From the NCBI GenBank assembly GCA_020638455.1, contig JACKIK010000007.1, forward strand, positions 1 through 60,954: a DNA stretch of 60,954 nucleotides, in the 5' to 3' direction. The notes under the pieces were generated by a model that did no database searches, was not told where the DNA came from, and saw only the letters and a program-made list of their open reading frames with translations. This DNA is from Hyphomonas sp. Lineage in GTDB: Bacteria; Pseudomonadota; Alphaproteobacteria; Caulobacterales; Hyphomonadaceae. Shown here piece after piece: positions 8,122-16,563 of this stretch (positions within the stretch are counted from its first letter, which is position 1; each line of letters starts with the position of its first letter). A program made the position numbers and the translations under genes.

Positions 8122-10350
8122 ATGGCTGAGCTGCTTCTTGAACTCTTTTCCGAGGAAATTCCCGCGCGCATGCAGGCGAAGGCGGAAGTCGACCTGCGCG
8201 ATGCCATGGAAAAGGCCCTCGGCGAGGCCGGCCTTGAATGGAAGCTGCTGGCGGCCTGTTCGGGCCCGCGCCGGCTGACCGTTTCCATCGACGGCCTCAG
8301 CGAGCGCTCGGCCGATGTGAAGGAAGAGCGCAAGGGCCCGAAAGTCGGCGCGCCGGACAAGGCGGTCGAAGGCTTTCTGCGCGGGGCAGGCCTCAAGGAC
8401 ATTTCCGAGGCCGAAGTTCGCGCCGACCCGAAGAAGGGCGACTTCTATGTCGCCGTCATCGAGACACCGGGACGTGAGGCAAAGGACATCATTGCCGAGG
8501 CGGTGCCGGCGATCATCCGCGGCTTTCACTGGCCGAAGAGTATGCGCTGGGCATCGGGCGACCTGCGTTGGGTGCGCCCACTTCAGCGGATCACGTGCGT
8601 GCTGGATGGCAAGACCGTGCCGTTCGAGGTGGACGGCATTGCCAGCGGCAATGAGGTGGAAGGCCACCGCGTGCATGGCCGGGGGCCGTACACCGTCACC
8701 GGCTGGAAGGACTACAAGCACAGCCTCGAACAGGCCGGCCATGTGAAGCTGACGCGCGCGGAACGCCGCGAGGTGATCCTGGCGGGCATCAAGAAGGTCT
8801 GCTCCGGGGCGAAGCTGGAGTGGATCGAGGATCAGGGCCTGCTGGAAGAAGTGACGGGCCTCGCCGAATGGCCGGTGGTGGTACTGGGCGATATGGACCC
8901 GGACTTTCTGAGCCTGCCGCCGGAAGTGATCCAGCTGTCCATGCGGACGCACCAGAAATACTTCGCCGTGAACGACAAGAAGACCGGCAAGCTGGCGCCG
9001 AACTTCATCGTCGTGGCGAACATCGAGGCGGCCGATGGCGGGAAGAAGATCGCCGAGGGCAATGCGCGGGTGCTGTCTGCGCGGCTCGAGGATGCGCGGT
9101 TCTTCTGGGAGAAGGACAAGGCGACGCCGCTGGAAGAGATGGCGCAGAAGCTGTCGACGATTGCGTTCAAGGCCGAGCTCGGCTCGCTGGGCGACAAGGT
9201 GGAGCGGGTCGCTGCGCTGGCGCGCGAACTCGCGCCGAAAGTGGGCGCCGATCCGGACCTTGCCGAACGTGCCGCGCGGCTGGCGAAGGCGGACCTTGTT
9301 TCCGAGATGGTCGGCGAGTTCCCGGAACTGCAGGGCGTGATGGGCCGCTATTATGCGCTGGAAGCGGGCGAACCGGCGGCCGTCGCCGATGCGATCCGCG
9401 ATCACTACAAGCCGCAGGGCCCGAGCGACTCCGTGCCGACCGATCCGATAGGCATCGCCGTCGCCCTCGCCGACAAGCTCGACACGCTGGTCGGCTTCTG
9501 GGCCATCGACGAGAAGCCGACGGGCTCAAAGGACCCGTTTGCTCTGCGCCGCGCGGCTCTGGGTGTGGTGCGGATTGTGTTGGAGAATGGCGTCCGATTG
9601 GGCCTCGCTTACGACTTGGTCTTGGCGATGTTGGTAACGAAACTGGACGTAATTTTCTTGCCTGGATTCAATAGAGTTGATTGGCTGACTAGGCTGTTCA
9701 AAGAGGGCAAGATCAACAAAATCGCGTTTGACCAAATTGCAGAGGGTGATTTGGCTGACCGGCAACGAGTTGCAGACTTCTTATTCAGTGACGATGGGAA
9801 CGAGCTAGTATCTAAGGAGGTAGCTGACCTCCTCTCCTTCTTCGCAGACCGCCTCAAACAATACCTGCGCGATCAGGGCCAGCGGCATGACCTGATCGAT
9901 GCGGTGTTCGCGCTGGGCGAGGATGATCTCGTGCTGATCGTGAAGCGGGTCGAGGCGCTGGATGCGTTCCTGAAGACCGAAGACGGGGCGAACCTGCTGG
10001 CGGGCTACCGGCGTGCCGCGAATATCCTGACGGCCGAAGCGAAGAAGGGCGCGCTGCCCGAGAACCTCGTCGTCGACGGGGCGCTGATCGATGCTGGCGC
10101 GGATTCCGAAATCCGCCTGCACCAGACCCTCGGCCAGGTGCGCCACGACATCGAGGCGCCGCTCGAAAAGGAAGACTTCGCCGCCGTCATGACCGAACTC
10201 GCCAAGCTCCGCGCGCCGGTCGACTATTTCTTCGAGCGCGTCATGGTCAACGACGACGATCCGGCGATCCGAGCGAATCGCCTCGCCCTGCTGGCCGATA
10301 TCCGCGATACGCTGCACCGGGTGGCCGATTTTTCCCTGATCGAGGGCTGA
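8122..10350 (+). CDS. glyS: Glycine--tRNA ligase beta subunit
   Basis: The 742-residue beta subunit partner of GlyQ. MAELLLELFSEEIPARM is the canonical opening, so ATG 8122 is the start; an upstream Met at 8089 is not conserved in type. Other matching stretches are MRWASGDLRWVRPLQ, MRTHQKYFAVND, RVLSARLEDARFFW and, late in the chain, DPFALRRAALGV. Near the C-terminus ADRLKQYLRDQGQRHDLID fits the end of the family. A part between bases about 9600 and 9840 has much lower GC than the rest (about 48%) and an unusual codon choice; the reading frame is intact across it. Function is normal aminoacylation. Confidence 0.96.
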   Translation: MAELLLELFSEEIPARMQAKAEVDLRDAMEKALGEAGLEWKLLAACSGPRRLTVSIDGLSERSADVKEERKGPKVGAPDKAVEGFLRGAGLKDISEAEVRADPKKGDFYVAVIETPGREAKDIIAEAVPAIIRGFHWPKSMRWASGDLRWVRPLQRITCVLDGKTVPFEVDGIASGNEVEGHRVHGRGPYTVTGWKDYKHSLEQAGHVKLTRAERREVILAGIKKVCSGAKLEWIEDQGLLEEVTGLAEWPVVVLGDMDPDFLSLPPEVIQLSMRTHQKYFAVNDKKTGKLAPNFIVVANIEAADGGKKIAEGNARVLSARLEDARFFWEKDKATPLEEMAQKLSTIAFKAELGSLGDKVERVAALARELAPKVGADPDLAERAARLAKADLVSEMVGEFPELQGVMGRYYALEAGEPAAVADAIRDHYKPQGPSDSVPTDPIGIAVALADKLDTLVGFWAIDEKPTGSKDPFALRRAALGVVRIVLENGVRLGLAYDLVLAMLVTKLDVIFLPGFNRVDWLTRLFKEGKINKIAFDQIAEGDLADRQRVADFLFSDDGNELVSKEVADLLSFFADRLKQYLRDQGQRHDLIDAVFALGEDDLVLIVKRVEALDAFLKTEDGANLLAGYRRAANILTAEAKKGALPENLVVDGALIDAGADSEIRLHQTLGQVRHDIEAPLEKEDFAAVMTELAKLRAPVDYFFERVMVNDDDPAIRANRLALLADIRDTLHRVADFSLIEG

Positions 10351-10435
10351 TCCGGCCGCATCGGGGCGGTCCTGTCCCACTTCCGAACATCCAGCGGGAC
10401 AGTTCGCGGCGGCACGGCGGTCGCTGCACAGATAA

Positions 10436-10456
10436 TGTTAGCTGTAACAACGTTGT
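10436..10456. promoter_or_regulatory. Two overlapping palindromes upstream of ppdK
   Basis: TGTTAGCTGTAACA (10436-10449) is a perfect 14-base inverted repeat with a 4-base centre. It overlaps ACAACGTTGT (10447-10456), a perfect 10-base palindrome that extends to 16 bases with one mismatch. The first resembles operators of LacI-family repressors such as the E. coli GntR box. The pair lies about 120 bases upstream of ppdK, in a 226-base gap. No repressor gene is visible in the window. The regulator is unknown. Confidence 0.4.
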
Positions 10457-10576
10457 CACGGCCTGCGCGGCGTTGCGACCGCTGGAATTTGCCGCTGCAT
10501 TGCAGCATACGGTTTGCAATTCCAGAGCGTCCGGTCCGGGGAAGACCCGGGCGCATGAAACGAAAAGAGGTTTTCC

Positions 10577-13270
10577 ATGGGTGAGGCAGCACTGAAGCAT
10601 GCGGATGAGACCTGGGTCTACGCATTCGGAGGCGGTTCTGCCGACGGTGACGCGTCGATGAAGAATCTGCTGGGCGGCAAGGGCGCGAACCTCGCCGAGA
10701 TGGCCAAGCTGGGCCTTCCGGTGCCGCCGGGCTTCACGATCACCACCGCCGTCTGCACGGCCTACTACGAGCTTGGCCGCGAATATCCCTCGACGCTCGC
10801 CGCGCAGGTGGATGCCGCGCTGGCCGATCTTGAGGCGAAGTCGGGCAAGGGCTTCGGCGATCCGGAGAACCCGCTGCTGGTCTCCGTGCGTTCTGGCGCG
10901 CGCGCCTCGATGCCGGGCATGATGGATACAGTGCTGAACCTCGGCCTCAACGAAGCCTCCGCCGCGGGCATGGCTACGAAGGCCGGCGAGCGCTTCGCCT
11001 ATGATTCCTATCGCCGCTTCATCCAGATGTATTCCAACGTCGTGCTCGGCATGGGCCATGACGAGTTCGAGCACATCCTCGACGAGTACAAGGACCGCCA
11101 GGGCATCGATCTCGATACCGACATGTCGGCCGACGACTGGAAGAAGATTATCACCCTCTACAAGGGGGCGATCGAGAAAGAACTTGGCCGTCCGTTCCCG
11201 GAAGATCCGCGCGAACAGCTCTGGGGCGCCATCTCGGCCGTGTTCGGCTCGTGGATGAACGACCGGGCGATCACCTACCGCAAGCTGCACGACATTCCGG
11301 AAGCCTGGGGCACGGCGGTGAACGTGCAGTCCATGGTGTTCGGCAATCTCGGCGAAACCTCCGCCACCGGCGTTGCCTTCACGCGCGACCCGTCGACGGG
11401 CGAGGCTGTGTTCTATGGCGAGTACCTCATCAATGCGCAGGGCGAGGACGTGGTGGCGGGCATCCGCACGCCGGCGCCGATCTCGCGCGAGCGCGCCGAC
11501 ACGCTCGGCTCCGACGAAGCGCCGCTGGAAGAGGCGATGCCGGAAGTCTATGCCCAGCTGCGCGAAGTCGCCGACAAGCTGGAGCGCCACTACAAGGACA
11601 TGCAGGACCTCGAATTCACGGTCGAGGACGGCAAGCTCTACATGCTGCAGACCCGCAACGGCAAACGCACCGCCGGCGCGGCGCTGCGGATTGCCGTCGA
11701 GATGGCGCGCGATGGCCTGATCAGCGAGAACGAGGCCATCCTGCGCCTCGACCCGGCGCAGCTCGACCAGCTGCTGCACCCGACAATCGCCGAGAATGCG
11801 AAGCGCGATGTGCTCGTCACCGGCCTGCCGGCCAGCCCCGGCGCCGCCGTCGGCAAGGTCGTATTCGAATCCGAGGAAGCCTGGGCGCTCGCCGAGAAGG
11901 GCGAGGACGTCATCCTCGTCCGTGTCGAGACGAGCCCGGAAGACATCAAGGGCATGCATGCGGCCCGCGCCATCGTTACGGCGCGCGGCGGCATGACCAG
12001 CCACGCGGCCGTTGTGGCCCGCGGCATGGGCCGGCCCTGTGTCTGCGGTGCCGGCGGCCTGCAGATCGACGGCAAGACCGGCGTGTTCCGCGTCATGGGC
12101 CGCGAAGTGAAGAAGGGCGACGTCATCACAGTTGATGGCGCCAGCGGCCAGGTGATGCTGGGCGAAGTGGAAATGGTGCAGCCGGACCTTTCCGGCGATT
12201 TCGGCACGCTGATGGGCTGGGCCGACAAGGCCCGCCGCCTGAAGGTGCGCGCCAATGCCGAGACGCCGCTCGATACGCGGACCGCCGTCGAGTTCGGTGC
12301 CGAAGGCATCGGCCTTTGCCGCACCGAGCACATGTTCTTCGAGGAAGAGCGCATTCCTAAAGTGCGCGCGATGATCCTGTCGAACGATGTGAAAGGCCGT
12401 CGCGCCGCGCTCGACAAGCTGCTGCCGATGCAGCGGGGCGACTTCGAGGAGATCTTCCGTATCCTGGAGGACCGCCCGGCAACGATCCGCCTGCTGGACC
12501 CGCCGCTGCACGAATTCCTGCCGCACACGGATGAAGACATGGCGGACGTGGCGAAAGCCTCCGGCGTCAGCGTGGACGAGCTGAAGCGCCGCGCGGCCGA
12601 GCTGCACGAAAGCAACCCGATGCTGGGCCATCGCGGCTGCCGTCTGGGGATCACGTATCCCGAAATCTACGAAATGCAGGCGCGTGCGATCTTCGAGGCG
12701 GCTGTGAACGTCTCCAGGGAGACCGGCCGCAAGCCGGTGCCGGAAGTCATGATCCCGCTGGTCGCGACGCACCGGGAGCTCCAGATCCTGAAAGCGGTCG
12801 TGGACGAGCAGGCGAAGGCCGTATTCGCGGAGACGGGCGTCACGCTCGACTACACGGTCGGTACCATGATCGAGCTGCCGCGCGCTGCGCTGCGCGCTGG
12901 CGATATTGCCCAATCGGCCGCGTTCTTCTCCTTCGGGACCAACGACCTGACGCAGACGACGCTCGGCATTTCGCGTGACGATGCCGGCCGGTTCCTCAAG
13001 ATCTATGAGGACAAGGGCATCTACGAGAAAGACCCGTTCGTGACGCTGGACCAGGAAGGCGTGGGCGAGCTGGTTCGCACCGCCGCCGAACGCGGCCGTA
13101 AGACCCGTCCGGGCATCAAACTCGGTATCTGCGGCGAGCATGGCGGCGATCCTGCCTCGATCCGCTTCTGCCATCGTACGGGGCTCGATTATGTGTCCTG
13201 TTCACCATACCGCGTGCCGATCGCCCGTCTCGCTGCGGCACACGCCGCCCTCACGGAGTCGCCTGAATAG
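10577..13270 (+). CDS. ppdK: Pyruvate, phosphate dikinase
   Basis: An 897-residue enzyme of full length for the family. It interconverts pyruvate, ATP and phosphate with phosphoenolpyruvate, AMP and pyrophosphate. Domains in order: ATP-grasp nucleotide domain (from NLLGGKGANLAEMAKLGLPV), swivelling phosphohistidine domain with GGMTSHAAVVARG (His476 is the phosphorylated residue) and a PEP-binding barrel with GICGEHGGDP (Cys852). These are the known active-site motifs. In an alphaproteobacterium it gives a reversible step between glycolysis and gluconeogenesis. Palindromic sequences lie upstream (10436-10456) and a strong terminator follows directly (13299-13329), so it is probably a single-gene unit. 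Confidence 0.97.
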   Translation: MGEAALKHADETWVYAFGGGSADGDASMKNLLGGKGANLAEMAKLGLPVPPGFTITTAVCTAYYELGREYPSTLAAQVDAALADLEAKSGKGFGDPENPLLVSVRSGARASMPGMMDTVLNLGLNEASAAGMATKAGERFAYDSYRRFIQMYSNVVLGMGHDEFEHILDEYKDRQGIDLDTDMSADDWKKIITLYKGAIEKELGRPFPEDPREQLWGAISAVFGSWMNDRAITYRKLHDIPEAWGTAVNVQSMVFGNLGETSATGVAFTRDPSTGEAVFYGEYLINAQGEDVVAGIRTPAPISRERADTLGSDEAPLEEAMPEVYAQLREVADKLERHYKDMQDLEFTVEDGKLYMLQTRNGKRTAGAALRIAVEMARDGLISENEAILRLDPAQLDQLLHPTIAENAKRDVLVTGLPASPGAAVGKVVFESEEAWALAEKGEDVILVRVETSPEDIKGMHAARAIVTARGGMTSHAAVVARGMGRPCVCGAGGLQIDGKTGVFRVMGREVKKGDVITVDGASGQVMLGEVEMVQPDLSGDFGTLMGWADKARRLKVRANAETPLDTRTAVEFGAEGIGLCRTEHMFFEEERIPKVRAMILSNDVKGRRAALDKLLPMQRGDFEEIFRILEDRPATIRLLDPPLHEFLPHTDEDMADVAKASGVSVDELKRRAAELHESNPMLGHRGCRLGITYPEIYEMQARAIFEAAVNVSRETGRKPVPEVMIPLVATHRELQILKAVVDEQAKAVFAETGVTLDYTVGTMIELPRAALRAGDIAQSAAFFSFGTNDLTQTTLGISRDDAGRFLKIYEDKGIYEKDPFVTLDQEGVGELVRTAAERGRKTRPGIKLGICGEHGGDPASIRFCHRTGLDYVSCSPYRVPIARLAAAHAALTESPE

Positions 13271-13298
13271 GCGGCAGGGTGTCCAAAACAAAAGCAGG

Positions 13299-13329
13299 CG
13301 CCTGTGGCATTCGTGCCACAGGCGTTTTT
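13299..13329 (+). terminator. Rho-independent terminator of ppdK
   Basis: An 11-base perfect stem (CGCCTGTGGCA at 13299-13309, TGCCACAGGCG at 13314-13324) closed by a TTCG tetraloop and followed by five T residues. It starts 29 bases after the ppdK stop. The structure is a textbook intrinsic terminator. Confidence 0.9.
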
Positions 13330-13611
13330 GTGCGCCGCAGCAAGTGTAAATTTTTGCCTGTCCAAATTTCATAAAAAATCAAACGACTGGACCCTTTACG
13401 AGAAATGAGGACAAAAAAATTCGCCTCACAGTAGAGCGATTTCTCACAGAATTGTCACTCACGCCCGTGGCGGAGTTCTTGCTACCTACCCTTCAGACCG
13501 CATATGGGCCGTAGGTAGACGGCGCGGTGCGCGTCTTAACTAGTCAAACCAAGCAGTCCCGGACTGTTAAGAGGGCGGAAACATATCGCCCGCGGGACTT
13601 GGGGAGCGGTG
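13330..13611 (+). promoter_or_regulatory. Long leader region of the SleB-like gene
   Basis: About 280 bases without a recognised gene. It begins with an AT-rich tract (13345-13430, with runs of A and T), a likely promoter zone. CTACCTAC (13482-13489) and GTAGGTAG (13511-13518) form an 8-base inverted repeat 21 bases apart, a possible operator or leader hairpin. A GGGGAG ribosome site at 13601-13606 precedes the start at 13612. No riboswitch class was recognised. Confidence 0.4.
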
Positions 13612-14781
13612 ATGTTAAGGGTTCTTCAACCACGACAGGCGACGCTGTCGCCAATGCGTGGGCTCCTAGGGAAGCTCAGGCGTTGGTGGATGGCAATGAC
13701 GAACGAAGAACAGCGTGATGTACTCGTCCGCGGTGCGACCGTAGCAGTCTGTGCCGTGGCGGCGACTGTGACCCTGCCGGTGATCGGCCAGGTCCAGTCC
13801 GATATTCGCGCACAGGCGGACTTCCGCGAGAGCGCCCAGCGCCTGGCAGCCATCGAGGATGGCGGCACCACGGCCCGTACCGAGGTGAACGCGCCGGATG
13901 TGCTCGACAGCCCCTGGCTGCGTACCGTCGAATACACGCTGGAACGCGACACAGATTCTTCCATGAGCCGCTATGCCAAGCGCGACCGTGACGGCGCCGC
14001 GCTCGCATCGCTGGTTTCATTCCGGCCCGAGCATCTCAAGCGCGCTGAATCGCTGGATGCCGAAACGCACTGCATGGCGCAGGCTGTCTATTATGAGTCC
14101 GGCAATGAGCCGGTTGCCGGCCAGCTGGCCGTGGCCGAAGTCGTGTCGAACCGGATGCGCGACCATCGCTATCCGGATACGGCCTGCGATGTGGTCTTCC
14201 AGGGATCGACCCGCACGACGGGCTGCCAGTTCACCTTCACCTGCGACGGGGCGATGAAAACGCCGCCCATGGGCAGCAACTGGGATCGCGCCAAGCGGAT
14301 TGCCGCGCACGTCCTGATGAATCTCGGCGAGGACAATACGGGTGGCGCGACGCATTATCATGCGATCTACGTCGATCCGGTCTGGAGCGCCGGCCTGATC
14401 AAGACGGACCGCATCGGTCTGCACGTCTTCTATCGCTTCCCGCGCGGCGCTGAATGGGCGAGCGTGCAGCGTGACTACGGCCGCCGTTCCAGCGCGCCGA
14501 TCGTCACGCCGGCAGCCGACGCGCGCGACCTGGATGCGGCGGCGCAGTCCATGCTGGTGCAGGCTTCTGCGCCTGCGCCGAAGTCGACGGGCATCGCGGC
14601 AACGGCTGCGCCGGCCACGGTGACGACGACAACCCGCACGATCACCAATGGTGCTCCGCGGATGACCACGGCACGCGAAGTCTCTTACAAGGTCGCTTCC
14701 AATGATGCCGTGAGCATGGATGCCTACACGGCTGCGCAGGCGGCGAAGGCAACAGCTGCTGCTGGCAGCGCGATGCGCTAG
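13612..14781 (+). CDS. Cell wall hydrolase, SleB family
   Basis: A 389-residue protein with a Hydrolase_2/SleB domain near the middle: HCMAQAVYYESGNEPVAGQ with the likely catalytic Glu162 in YYESGNEP, then VVSNRMRDHRYPDTACDVVF and CQFTFTCDG. The family hydrolyses peptidoglycan. A hydrophobic segment near residue 45 (TVAVCAVAATVTLPVIG) follows a charged stretch and probably acts as a membrane anchor, leaving the enzyme in the periplasm. The C-terminal 90 residues are Ala/Thr-rich and of low complexity. The start follows a GGGGAG ribosome site (13601-13606); GTG 13609 or inner Met codons remain possible. Confidence 0.85.
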   Translation: MLRVLQPRQATLSPMRGLLGKLRRWWMAMTNEEQRDVLVRGATVAVCAVAATVTLPVIGQVQSDIRAQADFRESAQRLAAIEDGGTTARTEVNAPDVLDSPWLRTVEYTLERDTDSSMSRYAKRDRDGAALASLVSFRPEHLKRAESLDAETHCMAQAVYYESGNEPVAGQLAVAEVVSNRMRDHRYPDTACDVVFQGSTRTTGCQFTFTCDGAMKTPPMGSNWDRAKRIAAHVLMNLGEDNTGGATHYHAIYVDPVWSAGLIKTDRIGLHVFYRFPRGAEWASVQRDYGRRSSAPIVTPAADARDLDAAAQSMLVQASAPAPKSTGIAATAAPATVTTTTRTITNGAPRMTTAREVSYKVASNDAVSMDAYTAAQAAKATAAAGSAMR

Positions 14782-14800
14782 GCAACGGAAAATCCAGATC

Positions 14801-14832
14801 AGAAAAGCCGCCGGATTACCGGCGGCTTTTCT
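14801..14832. terminator. Bidirectional terminator between SleB-like gene and SDR gene
   Basis: A 14-base perfect inverted repeat, AGAAAAGCCGCCGG / CCGGCGGCTTTTCT, with an ATTA loop. The flanking A and T runs make it work in both directions. It lies between two convergent genes, 20 bases from each. Confidence 0.85.
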
Positions 14833-14851
14833 GTTTCAGGGCCTGCCGTGT

Positions 14852-15661
14852 TCAGGTGCGTGGCGGGACGGACTTCTTCACCTGCTTGCGGATCAGGCCA
14901 GGCATCCAGCGGGTGAGAAACTTCGCCCGCTCGGCATCCTTGCCCGCCATGTAGTGAATGTCGTCGCCATGGGCGGCATCCCAGGCGCGCTCGGCCGCAA
15001 GCGACACCGGATAAACATTCTGCCCGGCTTCCCTGATCTCGTCCGCCATCTTCACGTTCGCGCCTTCCTTGGCGCCGATGTCGAGGATCGGCGTATCGAT
15101 GAACCAGGGCATCAGGCTGGTGACGCGGATGCCGAGATCCCGGAACTCCGCATCGAGTGCTTCCGTCAGACCACGGACGGCGAACTTGGTGGCCGAGTAC
15201 ACGGCAAGGCGTGGCGAGCCGACAATGCCGGCCGTCGGTGCCGTGTTGACGATGCGCGCGCCGGCCGTCTTCTTCAGAAGCGGCAGGCAAGCCTGAACGC
15301 CATTGACGACGCCTTTCACGTTGACGTCGACGACCCAGTCATTGTCTTCGCCGGAGACTTCCTCGAACCAGCCATGGCGCCCGACGCCGGCATTGTTGAA
15401 GAGAACATCCATCGTGCCGCCGGTCGCTTCGCCGAAGCCTTTCACGGCTAGTGCCCAGTCATCCCGGCTGCGTACGTCGAGCTTTCCGGAGATGGAATTT
15501 CCCTCGCCCAGTTCGTCTGCCACGGCGGCAAGGCCGGCGGTGTTGACATCATAGAGGCCGCAGAACCAGCCGCGCTTCGAAAACAGGCGCCCAGTTTCGG
15601 CGCCGATGCCGGAGGCTGCTCCGGTGATGAAGATGCTCTTGCGGCCGTTTGCGCTGGCCAT
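14852..15661 (-). CDS. SDR family oxidoreductase
   Basis: A 269-residue classical short-chain dehydrogenase/reductase. The cofactor loop is ITGAASGIGAE (about residues 12-22), NNAG appears in LFNNAGVG, and YSATK is the Tyr-Lys catalytic pair, preceded by the serine region in VNTAPTAG. In that region the usual Ser position shows TAPTAG rather than the common SSxxG, so the catalytic Ser may be replaced by Thr. The substrate cannot be told. A bidirectional terminator separates it from the SleB gene. It lies 47 bases beyond nadC's stop codon, on the same strand, and may be the tail of that transcript. Confidence 0.85.
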   Translation of the reverse strand: MASANGRKSIFITGAASGIGAETGRLFSKRGWFCGLYDVNTAGLAAVADELGEGNSISGKLDVRSRDDWALAVKGFGEATGGTMDVLFNNAGVGRHGWFEEVSGEDNDWVVDVNVKGVVNGVQACLPLLKKTAGARIVNTAPTAGIVGSPRLAVYSATKFAVRGLTEALDAEFRDLGIRVTSLMPWFIDTPILDIGAKEGANVKMADEIREAGQNVYPVSLAAERAWDAAHGDDIHYMAGKDAERAKFLTRWMPGLIRKQVKKSVPPRT

Positions 15662-15708
15662 GGGTTCTGTCCTCCTGCATGGGGTGCTTTGCCCCGTCCG
15701 CAGCAGTG

Positions 15709-16563
15709 TCAGACTACATCCATTCCGAGGTCAAGGTTGGGCGCAGAATGGGTGAGCGCGCCGGCCGAAATGAAGTCGACGCCGGTTTCGGCAATTGACG
15801 CAACGGTATCCAGGTTCACCCCGCCCGAGGCCTCAAGCACAACCTTGCCACCAGCAATGGCGACCGCTTCGCGCAGCATGTCGGTCGACATGTTGTCGAG
15901 CAGGACAGCGTGCGGGCCGTGCGGCAAGGCTTGCTTCAGCTGTTCGATCGAATCGACTTCCACCTCGATCATCCGGAGATGGCCGGCATAGGCTTTCGCG
16001 CGTTCAAGGGCTTCGGAAACCGATCCGCAGGCCGCGATGTGGTTGTCCTTGATCAGGATTGCATCATCGAGACCGTAGCGGTGGGACGTGCCGCCGCCGC
16101 AGCGGACGGCGCGCTTTTCGAGGGCACGGTGGCCGGGCGTTGTCTTCCTTGTGCAGACGATCTTTGCCTTCGTGTGGGAGATGCGGTCCGCGAAGGTGCG
16201 GGTCATGGTGGCCACGGCCGAGAGTCGGCCGAGGAAGTTCAGCATGGTGCGCTCGGCGATCAGGATGGATCGGGCGGGGCCTTCGATGCGAGCGATCACG
16301 TCGCCCTTGTTCAGCAAAGAGCCGTCCGGCTTTTCGATGTCCAGCGTAACGGACGGGTCCACCAGCTTCAGGGCATAGGCGGCGGCATCGAGGCCCGCGA
16401 TGACGCCCGGCTGACGCGCGGCGATGACCGTCTTCAGCTGCGTGCCTGGCGCGATGGTGGCATCGGTTGTCAGGTCCCCGGCGCGGCCAAGGTCTTCGGC
16501 GAGCGCCAGGCGGACGATCGGATCGAGAATGATGTCGGGCAGCGGCGGCGGCAGGATGATCAT
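15709..16563 (-). CDS. nadC: Nicotinate-nucleotide pyrophosphorylase (carboxylating)
   Basis: Quinolinate phosphoribosyltransferase, 284 residues. Supported by LAEDLGRAGDLTTDATI near the start, RKTTPGHRALEKRAV followed by GGGTSHRYGLDDAILIKDNH and the late VVLEASGGVN. It turns quinolinate and PRPP into nicotinate mononucleotide, third step of de novo NAD synthesis. The start ATG overlaps the nadB stop in ATGA. It is the last nad gene of the nadA-unknown-nadB-nadC operon. Confidence 0.95.
   Translation of the reverse strand: MIILPPPLPDIILDPIVRLALAEDLGRAGDLTTDATIAPGTQLKTVIAARQPGVIAGLDAAAYALKLVDPSVTLDIEKPDGSLLNKGDVIARIEGPARSILIAERTMLNFLGRLSAVATMTRTFADRISHTKAKIVCTRKTTPGHRALEKRAVRCGGGTSHRYGLDDAILIKDNHIAACGSVSEALERAKAYAGHLRMIEVEVDSIEQLKQALPHGPHAVLLDNMSTDMLREAVAIAGGKVVLEASGGVNLDTVASIAETGVDFISAGALTHSAPNLDLGMDVV

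Noticed and set aside
6138..8402. A 754-codon minus-strand frame over the caspase-WD40 gene
   Set aside because: It is antisense to a protein with clear caspase and WD40 motifs and is rich in Arg/His/Pro, as expected of a shadow frame.
10247..13174. A 975-codon open frame on the minus strand opposite ppdK
   Set aside because: The opposite strand is a full pyruvate phosphate dikinase with all catalytic motifs; the minus frame has no recognisable domain and is a by-product of GC-rich codon bias.
13330..13611. Known riboswitch in the SleB leader
   Set aside because: No conserved core of a familiar class is visible; only a simple inverted repeat.
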